A stretch of DNA of 64,000 nt from Limnohabitans sp. (GCA_030158125.1 JAOATL010000012.1:1-64000), one strand, 5' to 3'; counted from the stretch's first letter, positions 1-8,962 are shown. A program made the numbers and translations. The notes: generated from the letters alone by a model not told the origin.

Positions 1-1
1 G

Positions 2-241
2 GCTGAGGAGAACTACTATCGGCAACTTGCCAATAGATCAAACATAATCGCTTTAGCTTAAACAAACTGGCCTCCACGAAATTCGGGGCGATTCACAGTA
101 CTTTTAATAATCGGGTCAATATTTGCGCTTCTCATCGTCCCCATTGCGACGATCTTGGGTCTCATTGGATTCTGGATCTTTGGATTCTGGGGCGCTCTGA
201 TAGGAGTTATTGTTGGTTTTATACTTCAGATGGGTGATTGA
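2..241 (+). pseudogene. possible remnant of a small membrane protein gene interrupted by TAA
   Basis: One reading frame runs from the window edge to a TAA at 59-61 and then continues open to a TGA at 239-241. The second part is strongly hydrophobic, with room for two membrane segments at about 100-225, but has no ATG, GTG or TTG start before a TTG at 155. It could be one membrane protein gene broken by a nonsense codon, or the tail of one gene followed by unrelated sequence. It overlaps the alternative starts of the next gene. I do not recognise a family, and the upstream part lies outside the window. Confidence 0.25.
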
Positions 242-284
242 ATTGAAGTCTTCTCGTAGCATCGCAGTCGCAAGAGGTCGTCAT

Positions 285-908
285 ATGTACGAAATTCAAA
301 ACTTTCGAGATCACCTGACGAAGCTGGAAGAGCAGGCGGGTGTATCCGAAACTGCCAGTAGGGCGCGGGAAGGCAGCTTCATCCCATTGCGTGTCACGAA
401 TCCTGAAATTGCTGATACAGACTCACACTTTGCATTCGAGCATGATGCTGTAAGGAGGCGCTTGCGAGATGTCTACTTTGCAGTTGAAGATACAACTCTG
501 CGAATGCAATTAATAAGAGCAGAGTTTTATTTTGATGACTTCATTAGACAATGGAGATACCGGGAAATTCAACTGCTTACAGACTATTTAGAGGAGCTGA
601 AGGCTACATCACATCTGCGAAAGAATGCTGTACTTATTGTCGGAATGACCGCCGTATGGTGGTGGCTTCTAGGTTTTTACGGCGTATTAGGATCGTTGCT
701 CTTCGGCTGGCTGGTCTTGCGAACGTCAGTAAAAGCTGGAAAGAGTGAAATTGCCGCTAAAGAAAGTGACTTGAATAAGGCCAAGCTTTATTCGCAAGGC
801 CGGGAACTTTGGCCTCAAACGTTCGAACGTGGGGAGATGCTAAGTGGTGACCGATTCACGCAGGCAGATAACCTTTCTGCTTGGGGAACGCATATCCAGC
901 AGAAATGA
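285..908 (+). CDS. hypothetical protein with two membrane segments, AT-rich region
   Basis: The 207-residue product is not one I recognise. A charged, mostly helical N-terminal part (about residues 1-113) is followed by a Trp-rich hydrophobic stretch at about 114-145, long enough for a helical hairpin, and then a charged, probably coiled tail. I chose ATG 285 because AAGAGG precedes it at good spacing. The frame stays open to GTG 234 and TTG 210, but no ribosome site is visible there. ATA and AGA codons are frequent, unlike the urease genes nearby, which suggests recent acquisition. The soluble-plus-2TM layout is loosely like effector proteins of some defence systems (SLATT-type), but I see no diagnostic motif, so that remains a guess. 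Confidence 0.6.
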   Translation: MYEIQNFRDHLTKLEEQAGVSETASRAREGSFIPLRVTNPEIADTDSHFAFEHDAVRRRLRDVYFAVEDTTLRMQLIRAEFYFDDFIRQWRYREIQLLTDYLEELKATSHLRKNAVLIVGMTAVWWWLLGFYGVLGSLLFGWLVLRTSVKAGKSEIAAKESDLNKAKLYSQGRELWPQTFERGEMLSGDRFTQADNLSAWGTHIQQK

Positions 909-1216
909 TTATGAATAATTTATCGGCAGCGGCCTGACCGCAAGCAAATTTTCAAAATTTTTCAAAATTCTCGTGGCCTCTGCATACACCGCTGACCAAC
1001 TCGCTCGGCCCTACCCGGGGGGTCTAATAGAGAGTGATTTCTAACCCGTGATCGCGCTACTGCGGTAGCATCAATTTGGCATCAGCAGAAGACAGGGAAT
1101 TGCAGGTGAGTCGTCTCCATACATCCTATCCCAGCAGCGTATTCAGATCCTGATTGATAGTCGATTTGATGGTTGAAACAAAAAAAGCGCCTAAGCGCTT
1201 GATTTGATTGGGTTTC
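909..1216. other. gene-free stretch between the accessory region and tRNA-Ser
   Basis: About 300 bp with no convincing gene on either strand. It contains a short tandem direct repeat of TTTTCAAAA at about 948-968, an AT-rich to GC-richer transition and, at its right end, the tRNA-Ser terminator. It is a plausible boundary between inserted DNA and the core chromosome. I did not find a copy of the tRNA 3' end here, so no attachment site is proven. Confidence 0.4.
1180..1200 (-). terminator. intrinsic terminator of tRNA-Ser
   Basis: Read on the minus strand, a GC-rich stem (AGCGC / GCGCT around TTAG) is followed by a run of seven T, 17 bp beyond the CCA end of the tRNA. It fits a Rho-independent terminator for the tRNA transcript. 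Confidence 0.8.
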
Positions 1217-1304
1217 TGGCGGAAGCGGTGAGATTCGAACTCACGGACCCTTTCGAGCCGCCGGTTTTCAAGACCGGTGCAATCGACCACTCTGCCACAC
1301 TTCC
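1217..1304 (-). tRNA. tRNA-Ser (anticodon UGA)
   Basis: The minus strand folds as a class II tRNA with acceptor stem GGAAGTG / CGCTTCC, an anticodon arm CCGGT-CTTGAAA-ACCGG exposing TGA, a long variable arm typical of tRNA-Ser, a T arm GTGAG-TTCGAAT-CTCAC, discriminator G and an encoded CCA (88 nt including CCA). It decodes UCA and other UCN codons. An intrinsic terminator lies just downstream, and the AT-rich accessory DNA begins beyond it, so this gene is a candidate integration target. Confidence 0.96.
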
Positions 1305-1389
1305 TGCGGGTGGAATTGTAACCTCGTTCTAGGGCCAAAACAGAGCCGATGGCGCCGGACTTTGAAAATTAATGTTGATCTGACCCCAA

Positions 1390-2043
1390 TTAAACGAGCA
1401 TGCCTTGGGTTTCGATGAAGGCGATGACGTCGGCCAGGCCGGTTTGGGTTTTGAGGTTGGTCATGACGAAGGGTTTGAGGCCTTTGGCGGTAGTGCGCAT
1501 GCGGGTGGTGTCGGCGTGCATCACCGTCAGGTCGGCCCCGACGTAGGGGGCCAGGTCGGTTTTGTTGATGACGAAGAGGTCGCTTTTGGTGATGCCAGGA
1601 CCGCCTTTGCGGGGAATTTTTTCCCCGGCGGCGACATCGATCACGTAGATGGTGAGGTCGGACAGTTCGGGGCTGAAGGTGGCGGCCAGGTTGTCGCCGC
1701 CGCTTTCGACAAACACCACATCGGCGTTGGGAAATTTTTCTAGCATGCGGTCGATGGCTTCCAAGTTGATGGAGGCGTCTTCACGGATGGCGGTGTGAGG
1801 GCAGCCACCTGTTTCAACGCCCATGATGCGGTCGGCTTCCAGTGCGCCACTGACGGTGAGCAAGCGTTGGTCTTCCTTGGTGTAGATGTCGTTGGTAATG
1901 GCTACCAGGTCCCAATTCTGGCGCATACTTTTGCAGAGCATTTCCAAGAGGGTGGTTTTGCCTGAACCCACAGGGCCGCCAATGCCCACGCGAAGGGGCG
2001 GTAGTTTTTTGGTGCGATGGGGAATGTGGTGCAAAGCAGTCAT
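1390..2043 (-). CDS. ureG: urease accessory GTPase UreG
   Basis: UreG is a SIMIBI-class GTPase that works with UreF, UreD and UreE to deliver nickel and carbon dioxide to the urease active site in the cytoplasm. The 217-residue protein has the P-loop [10 protein letters not shown] near residue 30, followed by the switch and ESGGDNLAA region and [13 protein letters not shown] for guanine recognition. I start at ATG 2043 ([10 protein letters not shown]), because the longer open frame overlaps most of the end of ureF and adds unconserved residues. The start overlaps the last bases of ureF (ATGA type). It is the last gene of the minus-strand ureABCEFG series. Confidence 0.95.
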   Translation of the reverse strand: MTALHHIPHRTKKLPPLRVGIGGPVGSGKTTLLEMLCKSMRQNWDLVAITNDIYTKEDQRLLTVSGALEADRIMGVETGGCPHTAIREDASINLEAIDRMLEKFPNADVVFVESGGDNLAATFSPELSDLTIYVIDVAAGEKIPRKGGPGITKSDLFVINKTDLAPYVGADLTVMHADTTRMRTTAKGLKPFVMTNLKTQTGLADVIAFIETQGMLV

Positions 2044-2714
2044 GATCTGAAAAGTCGAGAGTATTGGGTTTCGTGACGGGCTGACAGCACCGCCAACATG
2101 GGGCAAAAAGCTTGTCGATTGTCATCGTTTAGAGCGATGGCGTATTCCACTGCCCCAGGAATTTCATGGGCCAGTCGGGCTAAGATTTTTTGGCCAGAGA
2201 CTTGACCCAAGGGCACTGCCTTGAGCGCCGCTTGCGTCATGTTCTCGGCCCAGCCAAATGCGTAGGCTTGCAGGGCTTGTTCCAACGGAGCTTGCGCCAA
2301 AGACAAGGCCAGCGACATGGCCATGGGATAGGTGGGGCGCAAATCACTGCACAGTGAAAGTGCTGGCGCACTGGCTTTGTTTTGAATGCGCAGCCAGTCT
2401 AGCAAGGACCGGCCCATTTGTTCGGTTTGCAAACGCATTTCGTGTGTTTCACGCGTGGCATGCACCCATGCGCTCAAGGCCTGCAGGCGTTCTGTGTTCA
2501 GGGCTTGCCATGCGGGAATGGCTTGCGCCATCAAGGCCATGTCACCACGTGCTTGAGACAAATGCAATTGATCGGCCAGCCAGTCTGCACATGAGGCTTC
2601 GTCGTGTACGTGTTCGTGGTCGATGGCCGATTCCAATGCTTCGGAGTAGGAGAAGCCACCTACAGGCAGTGCAGGAGAGGCCAACCAGATGAGTTGAATC
2701 AGTTCAGTGCTCAT
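2040..2714 (-). CDS. ureF: urease accessory protein UreF
   Basis: UreF bridges UreD and UreG in the urease activation complex and acts as a regulator of the UreG GTPase. The 224-residue protein shows the family opening [20 protein letters not shown] and the all-helical composition of UreF. ATG 2714 was chosen because it gives the usual UreF N-terminus. The open frame upstream only reads through the His-rich tail of ureE in another frame. It overlaps ureE by 11 bp and ureG by 4 bp, so translation of the three is probably coupled. Confidence 0.92.
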   Translation of the reverse strand: MSTELIQLIWLASPALPVGGFSYSEALESAIDHEHVHDEASCADWLADQLHLSQARGDMALMAQAIPAWQALNTERLQALSAWVHATRETHEMRLQTEQMGRSLLDWLRIQNKASAPALSLCSDLRPTYPMAMSLALSLAQAPLEQALQAYAFGWAENMTQAALKAVPLGQVSGQKILARLAHEIPGAVEYAIALNDDNRQAFCPMLAVLSARHETQYSRLFRS

Positions 2715-3264
2715 GCTGGCAATGAGGCCCGTGGACATGAGGCTGCTCTGGTGCATGATCGTGATCGTGACCTTGGGCGTCACCATGTGAGTGGCCTGCG
2801 CCACCATGGTGTGTGCCATAAGCACCACCTTCAGGCTCGAACGCTTCTTCGACGGTTTTCACGGTTAAGTGCAGGGCCCGAAGCATGTCGGCCAACACTG
2901 AATCTGGCTCAATTTTCAGATGATCGGGTTGGAGCTCGATGGGGACATGGCGGTTGCCTAAATGGTAAGCGGCGCGGGTAAGGTCAAAGGGGGTGCCATG
3001 TTGCGAGCATGTGGTAACGCGCAGCAAAGTTTGCGGGGCGGCTTCTACGCGCACCAGGCTGCCATCTTCGGCAAGAAGCACATCGCCGCCGCGGACCACT
3101 TGACCGCGTTGCAAAAAAACAGACAACACGCGCCCTTTGGAGTCTTGTGTTTGGAAGCGACTTTTTTGACGCACGTCCCAATCCAAAGACACTGTGGGCG
3201 CGCGCTTGATCAAAGCAGAAGCCAATCCTTGGCCGCCTGGGATTAATTTAGAGCAAGTGAGCAT
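2704..3264 (-). CDS. ureE: urease accessory nickel metallochaperone UreE
   Basis: UreE is a dimeric nickel chaperone that hands the metal to the UreDFG-apourease complex. The 186-residue protein has the UreE N-terminal domain (with [20 protein letters not shown]), the metal-binding domain with NRHVPIEL, and a C-terminal tail from about residue 147 very rich in His with Asp and Glu, which should bind several nickel ions. It starts 17 bp downstream of the ureC stop. Family and context agree, and the long His tail suggests a storage role as in Klebsiella UreE (inference). Confidence 0.94.
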   Translation of the reverse strand: MLTCSKLIPGGQGLASALIKRAPTVSLDWDVRQKSRFQTQDSKGRVLSVFLQRGQVVRGGDVLLAEDGSLVRVEAAPQTLLRVTTCSQHGTPFDLTRAAYHLGNRHVPIELQPDHLKIEPDSVLADMLRALHLTVKTVEEAFEPEGGAYGTHHGGAGHSHGDAQGHDHDHAPEQPHVHGPHCQHEH

Positions 3265-3281
3265 TCAGTCAATCGAGAACA

Positions 3282-5024
3282 TCAGAACAAAAAGTAACGC
3301 TGTGTCATGGGCAAACTCACGGCGGGTTCGCACGTCAACAGCAAGCCATCCGCACGCACTGCATAGGTTTGTGCATCGACCTCCATTTTGGGCGCGTAGT
3401 CGTTGTGGACCATGTGCCGCTTGCCAACTCCGCGAATCCCTTTGACAGCCGACAAAGTTTTTTGCAACCCATACTTTTGCCCAATGCCCGCTGCCAATCC
3501 TGCTTGCGAGACAAACGTGAGTGATCCGCGTGCCAGCGCGCCACCGTAGCTGCCAAACATGGGTCGGTAGTGCACAGGCTGCGGCGTGGGGATAGAGGCG
3601 TTGGGGTCGCCCATGGCGGCCATGGCAATGAAACCGCCCTTGAGAATGAGTGCTGGTTTGACGCCAAAGAACGCTGGTTTCCAAACCACCAAATCGGCCC
3701 ACTTGCCCACTTCAATGCTGCCCACTTCGTGACTGATGCCGTGTGCAATGGCGGGGTTGATGCACAGCTTGGCGATGTAGCGCTTGACGCGCGCGTTGTC
3801 GTTGCGATCTGTGTCGCCCGGCAACTTGCCGCGCTGCATTTTCATTTTGTGGGCGGTTTGCCAGCAGCGCAAAATCACCTCGCCTACGCGGCCCATGGCT
3901 TGGCTGTCTGAGCTGAACATGCTGATGGCTCCCAAGTCATGCAAGATGTCTTCCGCGGCAATGGTTTCTTTGCGAATGCGGCTTTCGGCAAATGCCAAGT
4001 CTTCTGGAATAGAGGGATCCAAGTGGTGGCACACCATCAGCATGTCGACGTGTTCGTCCAAAGTGTTGATGGTGTAAGGGCGTGTGGGGTTGGTCGAAGA
4101 GGGCAGCACATTGGCTTCGCCTACCACTTTTAAAATGTCGGGGGCATGACCGCCGCCTGCGCCTTCGGTGTGGAAGGTGTGAATGGTGCGGCCTTTGAAC
4201 GCGGCCACAGTGTCTTCCACAAAGCCAGACTCGTTCAAGGTGTCGGAGTGGATGGCCACTTGCACGTCGGTCTCTTCAGCCACGTTCAGGCAGTTGTCGA
4301 TGGCGGCAGGGGTGGTCCCCCAGTCTTCGTGCAGTTTGAGGCCAATGGCACCTGCATTGATTTGCTCGTGCAGCGAGTCAGGCAAGGCGGCGTTGCCTTT
4401 GCCCAGGAAACCCAAGTTCATGGGGAAGGCGTCGGCGGCTTGCATCATGCGTTCAATGTTCCAAGCGCCAGGTGTACAGGTGGTGGCAAAGGTGCCAGTG
4501 GCTGGGCCTGTGCCGCCGCCAATCATGGTGGTGATGCCGCTGGCCAAAGCTTCCTCAATTTGCTGGGGCGCAATGAAGTGAATGTGCGTGTCGATGCCGC
4601 CTGCAGTCACGATGTTGCCTTCGCAACTGATGACCTCGGTGCCAGGGCCAATGATGATGTCAATGCCGGGTTGGGTGTCGGGGTTGCCTGCTTTGCCAAT
4701 GGCCACAATGCGACCCCCTTTGAGGCCTATGTCGGCCTTCACAATGCCCCAGTGATCAATGATCAGGGCGTTGGTCATGACGGTGTCTACCGCGCCACCG
4801 GCTTGCGGCCCTGAGCCTGTGCCATCGCGTGTGCGCTGCGATTGCGACATGCCATCGCGAATGGTTTTGCCACCGCCAAATTTGGCTTCTTCGCCGTAGC
4901 CACCAGCTAACAGGGTGAAGTCTTTTTCAACTTCTATCAGCAATTCGGTATCGGCCAACCGAACACGGTCACCCACGGTGGGACCAAACATTTCTGCGTA
5001 GGCGCGTTTGCCAATGGTTGCCAT
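3282..5024 (-). CDS. ureC: urease alpha subunit UreC
   Basis: This is the catalytic subunit hydrolysing urea to ammonia and carbamate. In the 580-residue protein the nickel ligands and active-site residues are visible: HIH at 147-149, the carbamylated lysine K230 in GLKLHEDWG, His near 259 and 285, the flap VCHHLDP around 332 with C332 and H333, and the Asp in SSDSQAMG at about 373. Length is slightly above the usual 567-572. It begins 2 bp after the ureB stop, in the order ureA-ureB-ureC typical of bacterial three-subunit ureases. The product acts in the cytoplasm on urea from the Urt transporter or from purine breakdown. Confidence 0.98.
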   Translation of the reverse strand: MATIGKRAYAEMFGPTVGDRVRLADTELLIEVEKDFTLLAGGYGEEAKFGGGKTIRDGMSQSQRTRDGTGSGPQAGGAVDTVMTNALIIDHWGIVKADIGLKGGRIVAIGKAGNPDTQPGIDIIIGPGTEVISCEGNIVTAGGIDTHIHFIAPQQIEEALASGITTMIGGGTGPATGTFATTCTPGAWNIERMMQAADAFPMNLGFLGKGNAALPDSLHEQINAGAIGLKLHEDWGTTPAAIDNCLNVAEETDVQVAIHSDTLNESGFVEDTVAAFKGRTIHTFHTEGAGGGHAPDILKVVGEANVLPSSTNPTRPYTINTLDEHVDMLMVCHHLDPSIPEDLAFAESRIRKETIAAEDILHDLGAISMFSSDSQAMGRVGEVILRCWQTAHKMKMQRGKLPGDTDRNDNARVKRYIAKLCINPAIAHGISHEVGSIEVGKWADLVVWKPAFFGVKPALILKGGFIAMAAMGDPNASIPTPQPVHYRPMFGSYGGALARGSLTFVSQAGLAAGIGQKYGLQKTLSAVKGIRGVGKRHMVHNDYAPKMEVDAQTYAVRADGLLLTCEPAVSLPMTQRYFLF

Positions 5025-5026
5025 GA

Positions 5027-5350
5027 TCAGATTCCTTTTGCTTCTGGGAGTGCGCCATTCACCAAGGCTCTGAAGCCATAGATTTCGCGTTTACCGCTGT
5101 AGTCCACCAATTCAACGGTGCGTTGTTGGCCGGGTTCAAATCTGACGGCTGTGCCTGCGGCAATGTTCAAGCGCATGCCTTGTGCAGCAATGCGATCAAA
5201 CAGCAATGCGCCGTTGGTTTCTGCAAAGTGGTAGTGCGAGCCCACTTGAATAGGACGGTCACCACCGTTTTGCACCACCAGGGTGGTGGTTCTGCGACCT
5301 GGGTTGAGCGTGTGCACGCCGTCGTCTGTGATGAGTTCTCCGGGAATCAT
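5027..5350 (-). CDS. ureB: urease beta subunit UreB
   Basis: Structural beta subunit of the (ABC)3 urease trimer. The 107-residue protein starts with MIPGEL, the family hallmark, and contains [17 protein letters not shown] and the [13 protein letters not shown] segment. I chose ATG 5350, which has AAGGAT upstream and sits 10 bp after the ureA stop. The open frame extends 6 codons to a TTG that overlaps the ureA stop and has no support. It is translated with ureA and ureC. Confidence 0.96.
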   Translation of the reverse strand: MIPGELITDDGVHTLNPGRRTTTLVVQNGGDRPIQVGSHYHFAETNGALLFDRIAAQGMRLNIAAGTAVRFEPGQQRTVELVDYSGKREIYGFRALVNGALPEAKGI

Positions 5351-5360
5351 GTCGAGATCC

Positions 5361-5663
5361 TTAAACAATGGGTTGGTGCACGGTCACCAGTTTGGTGCCG
5401 TCGGGAAAGGTGGCTTCAACTTGAATGTCGGGAATCATGTCGGCAATGCCATCCATCACATCAGCGCGCGTGAGCAAACTTCGGCCTTCACTCATGAGTT
5501 GGGCCACTGTTTTGCCATCGCGCGCACCCTCCATCACGGCGGCACTGATGTAGGCAACTGCTTCGGGGTAATTGAGTTTGAGGCCGCGTGCTTTTCGGCG
5601 TTCAGCCAAAAGACCAGCGGTGAATATCAACAATTTGTCTTTTTCGCGGGGTGTGAGTTCCAT
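5361..5663 (-). CDS. ureA: urease gamma subunit UreA
   Basis: Smallest structural subunit of urease, first gene of the operon. The 100-residue protein begins [20 protein letters not shown] and contains [21 protein letters not shown] and the VTVHQPIV ending, all family-typical. I chose ATG 5663 over an upstream start because the family begins exactly here. A sigma-54-type promoter match lies on the minus strand at 5706-5721, about 43 bp upstream, and an NtrC-like site lies beyond it, so expression probably rises under nitrogen limitation. Confidence 0.97.
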   Translation of the reverse strand: MELTPREKDKLLIFTAGLLAERRKARGLKLNYPEAVAYISAAVMEGARDGKTVAQLMSEGRSLLTRADVMDGIADMIPDIQVEATFPDGTKLVTVHQPIV

Positions 5664-5705
5664 GGTGCACTCGTGATGATTAGGTTGGATTCTGAGCTTA
5701 ACGCA

Positions 5706-5721
5706 AGCAACATGCATGCCC
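5706..5721 (-). promoter_or_regulatory. sigma-54 (RpoN) promoter for ureA
   Basis: Read on the minus strand the sequence is GGGCATG-CATG-TTGCT, against the consensus TGGCACG-N4-TTGCW. The GG and GC dinucleotides are separated by exactly 10 bp, the required spacing. Transcription would start near 5694, leaving a short leader before ureA. Sequence match only. Confidence 0.6.
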
Positions 5722-5745
5722 CAAAAAATTCAAAGAATTGAGCGG

Positions 5746-5762
5746 TGCACCGCAAGCGTGCA
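5746..5762. promoter_or_regulatory. NtrC-like binding site between ureA and urtA
   Basis: TGCACC-GCAAG-CGTGCA is a 17-bp palindrome differing by one base from the NtrC consensus TGCACC-N5-GGTGCA. It is about 60 bp upstream of the predicted ureA start of transcription and about 190 bp upstream of that of urtA, both workable distances for an enhancer protein acting on sigma-54 promoters. GGTGC half-sites recur near 5773 and 5789. Confidence 0.6.
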
Positions 5763-5862
5763 GATCTTTTTGGTGCCAATTTCAAGATGGTGCACAAATT
5801 TGGTTCGTTCTGGCGCGTGTCCCGTGCATGTAACTTTTCATGTGTTTGGAAACTTGGCTGAC

Positions 5863-5876
5863 TTGATGCGCATCAA
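5863..5876. promoter_or_regulatory. perfect FNR-type box upstream of urtA
   Basis: TTGATGCGCATCAA matches the FNR/ANR/DNR consensus TTGAT-N4-ATCAA with both half-sites intact. It lies about 77 bp upstream of the predicted urtA transcription start. A Crp/Fnr family regulator whose recognition helix has the matching E-x-x-S-R pattern is encoded at 32292-32918. The link between the two is inference. Confidence 0.55.
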
Positions 5877-5917
5877 TCTGGCTGTTTTCACTCTGTAGCC
5901 AAGGGTTAACCAATGGG

Positions 5918-5934
5918 TTGGCACAGCCCTTGCA
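5918..5934 (+). promoter_or_regulatory. sigma-54 (RpoN) promoter for urtA
   Basis: TTGGCACAGCCCTTGCA fits the sigma-54 consensus nearly perfectly, with GG at 5920-5921 and GC at 5932-5933 spaced by 10 bp. Transcription should begin near 5946, about 56 bp before the urtA ATG. It also shows that the open frame starting at TTG 5918 cannot be the true start of urtA. Confidence 0.8.
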
Positions 5935-6001
5935 GAGGAGAGGGCAGCGTTGCAGTTCTTCGCTTGTTTACCAACCTTCCTTTTTTGATTGGAGTGCTCT
6001 T

Positions 6002-7276
6002 ATGTTGAATCGTCGTGGCAATCTCAAAGCCTTGGCCCTCGCATCTGCTGTTGTTGCAGGTGGCTTGTCTTTCTCTGTTCAGGCACTCGCTGCTGACACC
6101 ATCAAAGTTGGTATCTTGCACAGCTTGTCTGGCACCATGGCCATTTCTGAAACCGTGTTGAAAGACACCGTGTTGATGGCCATCGATGAAATCAACGCCA
6201 AAGGCGGTGTCTTGGGTAAAAAATTGGAACCCGTGGTAGTTGACCCCGCTTCCAACTGGCCTTTGTTTGCAGAAAAAACAAAACAACTCTTGGGTCAAGA
6301 CAAAGTGTCCGTGATCTTCGGTTGCTGGACTTCAGTGTCACGTAAATCTGTGTTGCCCGTGGTTGAAGAAATGAACGGCTTGCTGTTCTACCCCGTGCAG
6401 TACGAAGGCGAAGAGCTGTCCAAAAACGTGTTCTACACAGGCGCTGCACCCAACCAACAAGCCATTCCTGCCGTTGATTATTTGATGAGCAAAGACGGTG
6501 GTTCTGCCAAGCGTTGGGTCTTGCTGGGCACCGACTATGTGTACCCCCGTACAACGAACAAAATTTTGCGCGCTTACTTGAAGAGCAAGGGCGTGAAAGA
6601 CACAGACATCGACGAAAAATACACACCCTTCGGCCACTCCGACTATCAAACCATCGTGGCTGACATCAAGAAGTTTTCTGCTGGCGGCAAAACAGCCGTG
6701 GTGTCGACCATCAATGGTGACTCCAATGTGCCCTTCTACAAAGAATTGGGCAATGCGGGCTTGAAAGCCAAAGACGTGCCCGTGGTGGCCTTCTCGGTGG
6801 GTGAAGAAGAGCTGCGCGGCGTTGACACCAAGCCATTGGTCGGTCACTTGGCTGCATGGAACTACTTCATGAGCATCAAGAACCCCGCCAACGACGAGTT
6901 CACTAAAAAGTGGGCGACATACGCCAAAGCCAAAAACATTGCAGGTCACAAAGACAAGCCTTTGACAAACGACCCGATGGAAGCTACTTACATTGGTATC
7001 AACATGTGGAAGCAAGCGGTTGAGAAGGCTAAAACCACCGATGTCGATAAAGTGATCGCTGCCATGGCGGGTCAAACATTCAAAGCACCCAGTGGCATCA
7101 CTTCCAAAATGGATGAGAAAAACCACCATTTGCACAAGTCTGTGTTCATTGGCGAAATCAAAGCCGACGGCCAGTTCAATGTGGTTTGGAAAACACCCGG
7201 CCCTGTCAAAGCCAAGCCTTGGAGCTCTTACATTCCCGGCAACGATGTGAAGCCTGACGAACCTGCCAAGAAGTAA
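6002..7276 (+). CDS. urtA: urea ABC transporter, substrate-binding protein UrtA
   Basis: Periplasmic binding protein of the high-affinity urea importer UrtABCDE. The 424-residue precursor has an n-region MLNRRGNLK, a hydrophobic core and a likely cleavage after VQALA. The mature part starts with DTIKVGILHSLSGTMAISE, typical of UrtA/AmiC-like proteins, and includes FGCWTSVSRKSVLPV and FYPVQYEGEE. ATG 6002 is supported by GGAG 9 bp upstream and by the signal peptide. It is the first gene of urtABCDE, transcribed from a sigma-54-type promoter, and is followed by an intrinsic terminator hairpin that probably keeps UrtA in excess over the membrane subunits. Confidence 0.97.
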   Translation: MLNRRGNLKALALASAVVAGGLSFSVQALAADTIKVGILHSLSGTMAISETVLKDTVLMAIDEINAKGGVLGKKLEPVVVDPASNWPLFAEKTKQLLGQDKVSVIFGCWTSVSRKSVLPVVEEMNGLLFYPVQYEGEELSKNVFYTGAAPNQQAIPAVDYLMSKDGGSAKRWVLLGTDYVYPRTTNKILRAYLKSKGVKDTDIDEKYTPFGHSDYQTIVADIKKFSAGGKTAVVSTINGDSNVPFYKELGNAGLKAKDVPVVAFSVGEEELRGVDTKPLVGHLAAWNYFMSIKNPANDEFTKKWATYAKAKNIAGHKDKPLTNDPMEATYIGINMWKQAVEKAKTTDVDKVIAAMAGQTFKAPSGITSKMDEKNHHLHKSVFIGEIKADGQFNVVWKTPGPVKAKPWSSYIPGNDVKPDEPAKK

Positions 7277-7295
7277 TTTTTGGCAGCCCGTCCTA

Positions 7296-7327
7296 GAGGA
7301 AGGACGGTGTCGTCCTTCCTCTTTTTT
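7296..7327 (+). terminator. intrinsic terminator or attenuator between urtA and urtB
   Basis: A perfect 10-bp inverted repeat (GAGGAAGGAC / GTCCTTCCTC with a 6-nt loop) is followed directly by six T. It lies between urtA and urtB in one operon, so partial termination is expected: much urtA message, less urtBCDE message. Confidence 0.85.
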
Positions 7328-7350
7328 CTTGAATTTCGCAAAGACGAAAC

Positions 7351-8961
7351 ATGATTCGATTTAGAACTTGGCCCGTTATTTTTGTGCTGGTTTCATCGCT
7401 GGCAATGGCCTTCATGGTCAGCCCTGCACAGGCCATGAGCTTGTCCGAGATGAAGGGATTGGTAGATGGCGAAACCGATCAAAGAATTGAAACCCTGAAC
7501 AAAGTGGTGGCGCAGGGCGATGAAAACACCTTGGTGTTTTTGCAAGCCTTGGCCGACGATGCGGTTAAAGTTGCCGCAGACAAAATTTGGATTGTGCGCG
7601 ACAGCTTTGGTGCTGGCAAAGCACTCGATCCTCTCACTGGCCAAATACAAGACTTGCCTGCTGATGCGCAAGACGTTGTCAGTAACAACCGTTTTCGCGG
7701 TGAAATTGAAACCGCATTGGCGGCTTTGAAATTGTTCAGCAGCGACGTGCTCATGCGTCAGCAGGCTGTGAAAGCCCTGCTCAAAGAACCTGATGCCAGC
7801 AAGTTGCCTTTGCTTGTCAAAGCCTTGGCTCAAGAGCAAGACACTGGGCTGAAGAATTCATTGGCGTTGGCCAAAGCAGCTGCGCAGTTGGGCGACCCAG
7901 ACGCCGGTGTGCGTTTGGAATCGGCAATCCGATTGGCTGAGAGCCAAACCCCCGAAACACAGCTCTTACTGAATCAGCGATTGGTTGAGGAAACAGACCC
8001 GCAAGTGAAGGCGCAACTCAGAAAGTCGCTGACGGCCATTGAGGGCGCATTGAAAACAGGTGAACGCTTGGGTGCGTTGTTTACGGGTGCCAGTTTGGGT
8101 TCTATTTTGTTGCTGGTGGCCTTAGGATTGGCCATTACCTACGGCTTGATGGGCGTTATCAACATGGCTCACGGTGAGCTCATGATGATTGGCGCTTATG
8201 CCACCTATGTGGTGCAGGTGCTGTTTCGGCAATACTTGCCAGGTTACTTTGACGCGTACTTGTTGCTGGCTGTTCCCTTGTCTTTCTTGGCCTCAGCCTT
8301 GGTCGGTGCCTTCTTAGAGCGGACCGTGCTGCGTCATTTGTATGGCCGTCCTTTAGAGTCTTTACTCGCCACATGGGGCATCAGTTTGATCTTGATGCAG
8401 GCGGTTCGATCCTTGTTTGGTGCTCAAAACGTGGGCGTTGAAAATCCCGCATGGATGAGTGGTGGCTTTCAGGTGCTCTCTAATTTAACCCTGCCTTACA
8501 ACCGTTTGGTGATCATTGCCTTTGCAGCGGCTGTTCTGCTGGCCATGTTCTTGGTCATTGGCAAAACCCGATTGGGGCTGTTTGTGCGCGGCGTGACCCA
8601 AAACCGTCCTATGGCCTCTTGCCTCGGTGTCAACACGTCACGCATTGACACGTACGCATTTGCATTGGGCTCTGGCATTGCTGGCTTGGCCGGTTGTGCA
8701 CTGAGTCAAGTGGGCAATGTGGGACCAGACTTAGGCCAAAACTACATTGTGGATGCCTTCATGGTGGTGGTCTTGGGGGGTGTAGGTCAACTTGCCGGTA
8801 CGGTCTATGCGGCCTTGGGCTTGGGATTGGTGAACAAGCTGTTGGAAGGCATCACCGGTGCTGTGTTGGCCAAAATTTGTGTTCTCGTGTTCATCATTGT
8901 CTTCATCCAAAAACGCCCTCAAGGTATTTTTGCCATGAAGGGGCGGAGCGCGGAGGCTTGA
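7351..8961 (+). CDS. urtB: urea ABC transporter permease UrtB
   Basis: Inner-membrane permease of the urea importer, of the LivH-like family. The 536-residue protein begins with a signal-like segment ending near VSPAQA, followed by a soluble helical domain of about 200 residues that is a hallmark of UrtB. The hydrophobic permease core starts at about residue 240, with the family motif YGLMGVINMAHGELMMIGAY near 265. It follows the urtA terminator hairpin and ends 1 bp before urtC. Function and context agree. Confidence 0.96.
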   Translation: MIRFRTWPVIFVLVSSLAMAFMVSPAQAMSLSEMKGLVDGETDQRIETLNKVVAQGDENTLVFLQALADDAVKVAADKIWIVRDSFGAGKALDPLTGQIQDLPADAQDVVSNNRFRGEIETALAALKLFSSDVLMRQQAVKALLKEPDASKLPLLVKALAQEQDTGLKNSLALAKAAAQLGDPDAGVRLESAIRLAESQTPETQLLLNQRLVEETDPQVKAQLRKSLTAIEGALKTGERLGALFTGASLGSILLLVALGLAITYGLMGVINMAHGELMMIGAYATYVVQVLFRQYLPGYFDAYLLLAVPLSFLASALVGAFLERTVLRHLYGRPLESLLATWGISLILMQAVRSLFGAQNVGVENPAWMSGGFQVLSNLTLPYNRLVIIAFAAAVLLAMFLVIGKTRLGLFVRGVTQNRPMASCLGVNTSRIDTYAFALGSGIAGLAGCALSQVGNVGPDLGQNYIVDAFMVVVLGGVGQLAGTVYAALGLGLVNKLLEGITGAVLAKICVLVFIIVFIQKRPQGIFAMKGRSAEA

Positions 8962-8962
8962 G

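Noticed and set aside
1126..1338. 70-residue open frame on the minus strand
   Set aside because: It runs straight through tRNA-Ser and its terminator; the RNA gene explains the sequence.
5351..5368. TTG start 6 codons upstream in ureB
   Set aside because: It overlaps the ureA stop and lacks a ribosome site; MIPGEL is the family start.
5918..6001. N-terminal extension of urtA from TTG 5918
   Set aside because: The TTG lies inside the sigma-54 promoter and the extension masks the signal peptide; ATG 6002 has a ribosome site.
6338..7135. 265-residue open frame antisense to urtA
   Set aside because: It is a shadow of the high-confidence urtA gene, with Cys/His-rich low-quality composition and no family resemblance.
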